Positions 6,518 through 7,903 of a stretch of DNA of 7,903 nt are shown piece by piece. The notes beneath the pieces were generated by a model. The model was not told the DNA's origin, did not search any database, and saw nothing but the letters and a program-made list of their open reading frames with translations. The stretch comes from Elusimicrobiota bacterium (GTDB lineage Bacteria > Elusimicrobiota > Elusimicrobia > Elusimicrobiales > UBA9959), in contig DNQL01000051.1 of the NCBI GenBank assembly GCA_003500765.1, forward strand, positions 179-8,081, written 5' to 3'. The first letter of the stretch is position 1. Each line of letters starts with the position of its first letter. The position numbers were made by a program, and so were the translations under genes.

Positions 6518-6815
6518 CTCTAAAGACTACATCCCGGCCGCGATACGCCTGCCGCACGATGCCCCCCCCGCCTGGGGACGGCTGTCCCGCGTGGACCCGG
6601 CCGGCTGCGCGCTGGTGTCCCGCTTCGAGCTGAAGGAGGGGTCCGGCGCCGCGCTGGCCTTCGAACTGGGCGACGAAACATTTTCCGATATCATGTCGCG
6701 CGTCCGCTCCCGCCGCCGCGACGCCGAGGGCTACTTCGCCTACGAGATATCCTTCACCGACGAACTTCAGAGAAATAACCTCCAGCTGGCCCTCGCCCGC
6801 CTGGCCGCCCGCTAA
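6504..6815 (+). CDS. Small degenerate PilZ-like protein
   Basis: A 103-residue soluble protein. Length and predicted β-barrel pattern resemble a lone PilZ domain, the fold that binds c-di-GMP: GRLSRVDPAGCALVSRFEL (25-43), then GAALAFELGD, a basic stretch SRVRSRRRDAEGYFAYEISF and a final helix. The hallmark motif DxSxxG appears as R29-V-D31-P-A-G34, so the Asp and Ser are replaced, and there is no clean RxxxR before it; c-di-GMP binding is doubtful. The start lies inside the last codons of the receiver-propeller gene, indicating tight co-expression; the upstream AAAGAAAA is a poor Shine-Dalgarno. It may be the cytoplasmic partner of that protein (inference). The coding call is firm; the PilZ assignment is moderate. 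Confidence 0.68.
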   Translation: MPDFNSKDYIPAAIRLPHDAPPAWGRLSRVDPAGCALVSRFELKEGSGAALAFELGDETFSDIMSRVRSRRRDAEGYFAYEISFTDELQRNNLQLALARLAAR

Positions 6816-6820
6816 AATCA

Positions 6821-6826
6821 TATAAT
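6821..6826 (+). promoter_or_regulatory. -10 box TATAAT 6 nt before the AsmA-like GTG start
   Basis: A perfect TATAAT, then TGAGCC, then the GTG start at 6833. As with the helicase, the spacing predicts a transcript beginning at or next to the start codon. No -35 match is seen at 17 bp upstream (CGCCTG). The box lies in the 17-bp gap after the PilZ-like gene, so read-through from upstream may also supply the mRNA. Confidence 0.4.
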
Positions 6827-6832
6827 TGAGCC

Positions 6833-7903
6833 GTGGAGAGGAAGAAAAAGATCCTCGCGGTTTCGCTCGCGGCGCTGGCGCTGGCCGGCGGCGGCGCGTG
6901 GCTTTTCCTGGCGAAAAAATACGGCGGACTGGGCGGCGCCGTCGCCTCCGCTCTGGCCGAAACGGCCTCGCGCAGGGCCGGCCGCGAACTGCGCATAAAG
7001 TCCGTTTCGTTCTCCCCCCTGGGAGGCCTCACCCTGCTAGGCGTCGAGGTATCGGAGCGGCCTTCTTTCAGGAACGGCGTGTTCTTCTCCGCGGAGAAGG
7101 CGCGGCTGGCTATGCCGCTGATGGCCCTCCTGCGCGGTTCCGTGGTCTTTTCGGCGGCGGAGTTCGACGGGGCCTTCTTCAAGATACGCGAAAGCGGCGG
7201 AGAATGGAATTTCAAGGACCTGCTGGCCCTGCTGCCCGACACGGTCAAGGGACTGCACCTGACCTGGAACGCCAGGCGCCTGGTCTTCCGCGGAGCGCGC
7301 GTACAGGCGGACCTGGACACCGCGGGCCTTTCGCTGGACATGACCGACACCGGCGCCGTCGTGAAGCATTATTCCTCTTTCGGCGGTAATTTCAACGTAG
7401 AGGCGTCGGGGCGGGCCGGCACGGCCTGGGGCGGACGCCTCTTCACGGGCGCCTACGAGGCGAAGGTGGACCTCAATTTCACGCCGCTGGGGCTGGACTC
7501 GACGTCGGGCAGGCTGAAGATGACGGGCCTGGAACTGGGCGACATGAGGCTGGCGCGGCTAGGCGGGCGCTGGGACTTCTTCAGGATAGGCCGCGGCGCG
7601 GAGCGCAACTATTCGCTGGAAGCCGAAGCTGACGATTTCTTCGCGCCGGGCTACCGCAGCCCTTTCAGGGACGCGGTGGACAAGGGGCTCAGGTCCGTTT
7701 TCTCGGCCATGGGGTCCGCGCCTCCGGCGATAGACGACATAAAGGCGGACCGCTTCTCCGCGCGGGCCTCTCTGAAAGGCGGGCGCCTGCGGGTGGAGGA
7801 CCTGCGGCTGGAAGCCGGTTTCGCCGGCCTGCGCGCGGCCTTCGCGGCCGGGGCCGGCGGCGGGACCGATCTGGAGATAGAAACAGAGGCCGCCGGAAAG
7901 AAG
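6833..7903 (+). CDS. AsmA-like inner-membrane-anchored protein (3' end outside window)
   Basis: The 357 visible residues show a basic N-terminus (RKKK, 3-6), one membrane helix (about 7-26) and a long β-rich periplasmic region. Residues about 50-131 match the AsmA N-terminal pattern: RELRIKSVSFSPLGG, then LLGVEVSE, FFSAEKARLAMPLMALLRG, and GEWNFKDLL. AsmA-like proteins (AsmA, TamB, YhdP) span the periplasm as lipid-transport bridges or affect outer-membrane assembly. Full-length members usually have 500 to over 1000 residues, so much is missing. The start is constrained: an in-frame TGA at 6827-6829 leaves GTG 6833 as the earliest start, followed directly by the basic membrane-anchor sequence. 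There is no Shine-Dalgarno. It follows the PilZ-like gene by 17 bases and fits the envelope theme. The AsmA assignment is likely; the exact subfamily is not determinable. Confidence 0.82.
   Translation, partial: MERKKKILAVSLAALALAGGGAWLFLAKKYGGLGGAVASALAETASRRAGRELRIKSVSFSPLGGLTLLGVEVSERPSFRNGVFFSAEKARLAMPLMALLRGSVVFSAAEFDGAFFKIRESGGEWNFKDLLALLPDTVKGLHLTWNARRLVFRGARVQADLDTAGLSLDMTDTGAVVKHYSSFGGNFNVEASGRAGTAWGGRLFTGAYEAKVDLNFTPLGLDSTSGRLKMTGLELGDMRLARLGGRWDFFRIGRGAERNYSLEAEADDFFAPGYRSPFRDAVDKGLRSVFSAMGSAPPAIDDIKADRFSARASLKGGRLRVEDLRLEAGFAGLRAAFAAGAGGGTDLEIETEAAGKK

Noticed and set aside
6826..7389. Plus-strand open frame beginning at ATTGAG, overlapping the AsmA-like gene
   Set aside because: It is very Arg/Gly-rich with no motif, while the overlapping frame from GTG 6833 has a membrane anchor and the AsmA pattern.

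Overview
The window is gene-dense, GC-rich (roughly two thirds G+C by eye) bacterial chromosome. Signal peptides, an outer-membrane β-barrel protein, a peptidoglycan amidase and an AsmA-like protein indicate a Gram-negative (diderm) cell. An unusual preference for the ATA isoleucine codon in GC-rich genes, few Shine-Dalgarno sites and the domain architectures suggest an uncultivated phylum such as Elusimicrobiota. That placement is a guess from style, not a homology result. I see no rRNA, tRNA, CRISPR array, insertion sequence, phage gene or known defence system.

The layout is two divergent blocks leaving a 63-bp AT-rich intergenic region (3991-4053). Leftward (minus strand): a secreted multidomain N-acetylmuramoyl-L-alanine amidase (3990-2137), then a GAF-PAS sensor protein without an output domain (2140-1289), coupled to it by an ATGA overlap. 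A hairpin and an intrinsic terminator follow. After them a Pif1-like superfamily 1B helicase begins at 1189 and runs off the left edge. Rightward (plus strand): a PorV/PorQ-like barrel protein with a periplasmic coiled coil and LysM domain (4054-5382), a degenerate receiver domain fused through one membrane helix to a β-propeller (5384-6517), a small degenerate PilZ-like protein (6504-6815) and an AsmA-like protein that runs off the right edge (6833-7903). The first three plus-strand genes are separated by one base or overlap.

As a functional reading (inference), the rightward genes could form a chain across the envelope: outer membrane barrel, peptidoglycan-binding LysM, periplasmic propeller, inner-membrane helix, and cytoplasmic receiver and PilZ-like domains. 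The divergent amidase would remodel the same peptidoglycan. Both cytoplasmic signalling domains lack their hallmark residues, so they look like protein-interaction modules rather than ordinary phosphorylation or c-di-GMP sensors. This is the best candidate here for an undescribed system.

A second theme is transcription. Perfect TATAAT boxes end 6-7 nt before the start codons of the helicase and the AsmA-like gene, and a TATATC lies 6 nt before the barrel gene. This geometry predicts leaderless mRNAs. In the divergent region a palindromic ATTATAAT supplies a -10 box to both strands.
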